This document shows, in pieces, positions 61,429 to 64,000 of a stretch of 64,000 nucleotides of DNA; the first letter of the stretch is position 1, and each line of letters opens with the position of its first letter. This DNA is from JSC-12 sp033764965 (GTDB lineage: Bacteria > Cyanobacteriota > Cyanobacteriia > Leptolyngbyales > Leptolyngbyaceae): assembly GCA_033764965.1 (NCBI GenBank), contig JANRIN010000305.1, positions 1 to 64,000 of the forward strand. The letters run 5' to 3'. Under the pieces are notes generated by a model that did not search any database, was not told where the DNA came from, and saw nothing but the letters and a program-made list of their open reading frames with translations. Made by a program: the position numbers and the translations under genes.

Positions 61429-64000
61429 AGTCAAAGGCATTTGCCCATCCGCTTTTTTCTGCCTTCTTCTGGGTATTTAATAGCGCTTTATTACTGATTG
61501 TTTATGCAGGCTATCTACCCTTCCTGGCACCTGCAATTATTAGTGATGCTCTGGCGGGAGAAGTTCCTCTTAACCTGTTGCTGCCTTTTGTGGGATTGGT
61601 GTTACTGCCGACTTTTTGCACGATCGCCGCTGCCATTCCCAAATGGCGACAACTGCTGCCTCCATTTCAATTGTTCTATGGGGTTGAAGCACCTCTCCTC
61701 ATTCTGTGCCTAGTTCGGTTTTTCTGGCTACGAGATCTGACCTCTGGCACCACCTTGTTGTTAGTAGTGGCTGCGGTGGGAACCGTTGCCGTTGCCCTCT
61801 GGCTGCATAAGGAAGTGCAAGAAACAGACACGTCTGCCTGGTGGCACGTGGCGGGCTTGAGTGTGATGCTGACGATCGCCCTTTACCTCGTCATGTTGTT
61901 TGGGTTTTACTTGCTGCCCGTTGCGTTTGCGTCAGCAGTTGCTATTCCTCTGGTAATTTATGCCGTGGTGTTGCTGCCCTTTTTTGTGCTGCTGTTTGGA
62001 CTGTGGACAATGCCCCTGGGAATGACGATCGTCTATTTTCAAGCATGGCGCAAAAGTCTGAACCAGTTTGCCGCAGAGCACGGTCGCTGGCGGACTGCCG
62101 CTTTAACCACCACTGTTCTGGCAGTCTGGGCTGGAGTTTTTCTCACCTTTCAGCAGCAACCTCAAAATCAAGCCTTTGCATTGCTGGAGAAGCCACCTGA
62201 GACGGAGCAAGCGCGTCAAGCATTGGTGCAAAAATCCGATCTGATCCGCCAGGGATTGGTGAATGCCTATCTCGCACCCTACCGCTACCCCTGGTACAAC
62301 GACAATCATGTCTACGACATCTATCGACATTTCTTGAATTTCTCAGAAGCTCAAGCTAAGGCGATTCAAGATTGGCACAGTGCGTTCACGTCTCCGTTTC
62401 GGTATCGTGGCAAGATGGATGATCCGGAGAAAGCGGCTAATCTCTATGCTCAGTTTTTTGACACGCCCATTTTGCGGGGCGAATTGCCTTCCATCCAAAC
62501 GGCGATGCAGTCTACATTCATGCGCTGGGAAGCCAAAGCGGGATTGCTCGATATCAACGAGCGGCGAGTTTGGTTGGCGGAACAAGAAGTTCGCGTCAAA
62601 CCTCAGGGCGATTGGGCAGAGATTGAACTGCATGAGGTCTATCGCAACCAAACCTTGGATCAGCAGGAGATTTTGTATTATTTCTCCCTGCCGGAAAGTG
62701 CTGTAGTCACTGGGTTATGGCTGGGTGAAACGGGCGATCGTGCCAAGAGTTTTCCTTATACAGTCGCTCCGCGCGGGGCAGCACAGCAGGTCTATAACCA
62801 GGAAGTGAATCGTCGAGTTGACCCAGCGTTGCTGGAGCAAGTGGGACCCCGGAATTATCGACTGCGGGCGTTTCCGATTCCCCCTCAAGGACGGGGCGAA
62901 ATGCACCTGTGGCTGACGTACAAAGTCTTGCAGCAGGATGGCAAGTGGCAACTGCCTCAACTCCACGAACGCCGCAACCTTTACTGGACGAACCAAACTA
63001 AGCGGATTGTCAACGGCAAAGCGGGTGACAACCAGCAATGGCTCCCGGATGCTCTTCCAGCAGGCAATGCCCAACCCACAACCCATCAAGTTGTGCTAGC
63101 AGAAAACACTCAAGTGCAAGCGGTGCCGTTTACCGATGCCTATCAACTGCCCACAGGGAAACGGTTTGCGATCGTGCTCGATGATTCCTACAGCATGAAT
63201 GCTCATCGGGCGGACGTTGTGCAAGCCATGAACTGGTTGCAAGAAAAAGTGTTGCCCCAAAACTCGGCTGATTTGTACCTGACGGCGACAAGTCCCATGC
63301 AACCAAAACGCTTTGAGAATTGGCAAGACTTTGATCCAGAAAAAGTGGTGTTTTTCGGCACGTTGCAACCCCGGCAAATGCTGCAACAGTTTCTTGCATT
63401 GCGGGGAGAGACTGCCTACGATGCCGTCTTACTGCTCACCGATTCTGGCAGCTATGAAATGACAGAAGATGGCAAGGGTGTATTAACCATGCCCGCGCCT
63501 TTGTGGTTGGTGCATTTAGGTGGACTGCAACCCGCCTACGATGATGCCACTTTGCAAGCGATGCAAGACAGTGGCGGCAGCAGCACGACTCAAGTTCAAG
63601 AGGTGATGCAGCGGATCGGAACTCAGCCCACGTTAGGGAAATCTACGATTAATGTGGTGGATGGATACGCCTGGTCACTGCGATCGACGACTCCCCCCGC
63701 TCCTGAAAAGTCAGGCTTTGCCCCGTTAGCCGCCCGTCAATGGATTACGCACTTGAGCCGCACTACAAAATCGAATCAACCGGAAAAGCTGGATGCAATC
63801 CATGCCATCGCCAAGCAGAACAGTGTGGTTACGCCTTACTCCTCCATGATTGTGCTCGTTAACGATCGCCAGCGAGAAGATTTGAAGCAGGCAGAACAAC
63901 AACGCGATCGCTTCAACCGTGAAGTGGAAGACCAGCAGTTGCCTCAACCCACATCGATGAGTCCGGTTTCTGCGGTGCCAGAACCAGCGGAGTGGATGCT
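61425..64000 (+). CDS. PEP-CTERM VIT/VWA integral membrane protein (partial)
   Basis: The frame is open from the ATG at 61425 to the window edge (858 complete codons; stop outside). About seven hydrophobic helices (residues 1-250) are followed by a VIT-like domain (about 380-520; HEVYRNQTLDQQEILYYFSL, YNQEVNRRVDPALLEQ) and a VWA domain with the metal-site motif AIVLDDSYSMN (about residue 580). The last residues read VPEPAEWM, the PEP motif that begins a PEP-CTERM sorting signal. It appears to be the dedicated target of the exosortase upstream, with which it overlaps by four bases. This matches the PEP-CTERM integral membrane family (TIGR02921 from memory); its function is unknown. Confidence 0.82.
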   Translation, partial: MKSKAFAHPLFSAFFWVFNSALLLIVYAGYLPFLAPAIISDALAGEVPLNLLLPFVGLVLLPTFCTIAAAIPKWRQLLPPFQLFYGVEAPLLILCLVRFFWLRDLTSGTTLLLVVAAVGTVAVALWLHKEVQETDTSAWWHVAGLSVMLTIALYLVMLFGFYLLPVAFASAVAIPLVIYAVVLLPFFVLLFGLWTMPLGMTIVYFQAWRKSLNQFAAEHGRWRTAALTTTVLAVWAGVFLTFQQQPQNQAFALLEKPPETEQARQALVQKSDLIRQGLVNAYLAPYRYPWYNDNHVYDIYRHFLNFSEAQAKAIQDWHSAFTSPFRYRGKMDDPEKAANLYAQFFDTPILRGELPSIQTAMQSTFMRWEAKAGLLDINERRVWLAEQEVRVKPQGDWAEIELHEVYRNQTLDQQEILYYFSLPESAVVTGLWLGETGDRAKSFPYTVAPRGAAQQVYNQEVNRRVDPALLEQVGPRNYRLRAFPIPPQGRGEMHLWLTYKVLQQDGKWQLPQLHERRNLYWTNQTKRIVNGKAGDNQQWLPDALPAGNAQPTTHQVVLAENTQVQAVPFTDAYQLPTGKRFAIVLDDSYSMNAHRADVVQAMNWLQEKVLPQNSADLYLTATSPMQPKRFENWQDFDPEKVVFFGTLQPRQMLQQFLALRGETAYDAVLLLTDSGSYEMTEDGKGVLTMPAPLWLVHLGGLQPAYDDATLQAMQDSGGSSTTQVQEVMQRIGTQPTLGKSTINVVDGYAWSLRSTTPPAPEKSGFAPLAARQWITHLSRTTKSNQPEKLDAIHAIAKQNSVVTPYSSMIVLVNDRQREDLKQAEQQRDRFNREVEDQQLPQPTSMSPVSAVPEPAEWM

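Overview
The window is chromosomal DNA of a cyanobacterium. HIP1 palindromes (GCGATCGC and its GATCG core) occur throughout, inside and between genes. The gene set is cyanobacterial: ferredoxin-dependent sulfite reductase, a CRR7-like small protein, an orange-carotenoid-protein C-terminal-domain homologue (CTDH), system II cytochrome c biogenesis (CcdA plus Ccs1), a cyanobacterial exosortase, DUF29 and a pentapeptide-repeat protein. C/G-rich short tandem repeats of the STRR kind are scattered through it, several of them in frame inside housekeeping genes. A filamentous, Leptolyngbya-like organism would fit, but this is a guess. I found no rRNA, tRNA, CRISPR array, complete insertion sequence or phage gene.

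Layout. 0-12 kb: TPR protein, RarD-type transporter, proline dehydrogenase, rsmE, sir (with an extra ribbon-helix-helix-like tail), a small outer-membrane barrel, a CRR7-like protein, a HAD hydrolase, a pentapeptide protein, a soluble histidine kinase and glyA with a clear terminator. 12-17 kb: a small Cys-containing conserved protein, then purF and purL. 17-22 kb (accessory-looking): a GT39-like membrane glycosyltransferase, then a tight three-gene cassette of a Trypco1-domain protein, a trypsin-like protease with a membrane tail, and a FecR/SH3-like lipoprotein with a Pro-rich tail, followed by a MITE-like element. 22-30 kb: ssb, a tandem ArsA/GET3 ATPase, a GAF histidine kinase, an orphan RHH protein, lepA and a tandem-duplicated CobO-like protein. 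30-36 kb: ccs1-ccdA-ftsW, a CTDH and queG (a small repeat element lies over its apparent N-terminus). 36-45 kb: a degenerate kinase-like protein, phosphoketolase, glycogen phosphorylase, a histidine phosphatase, SelO and a GNAT. 45-49 kb: DUF29 and a flotillin-flotillin-NfeD membrane cluster. 49-59 kb: an FAD oxidoreductase, DASH cryptochrome, trpD, a twin-SH3 secreted protein, a large unrecognised probable outer-membrane protein, asnS and a secreted protein. 59.9 kb to the end: an exosortase fused to an EpsI-like domain, translationally overlapping a multi-spanning VIT/VWA protein whose PEP-CTERM motif is reached just as the window ends.

The two loci that look most like undescribed systems are the Trypco1/trypsin/lipoprotein cassette (18885-21977), a candidate membrane-spanning proteolytic conflict or signalling module, and the exosortase-EpsI fusion with an apparently dedicated PEP-CTERM substrate (59911 to the end). 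Smaller leads are the DNA-binding-like tail on sulfite reductase, in-frame STRR insertions in rsmE, purL, trpD and the ArsA gene, and a Shine-Dalgarno/anti-Shine-Dalgarno hairpin in the cryptochrome leader.
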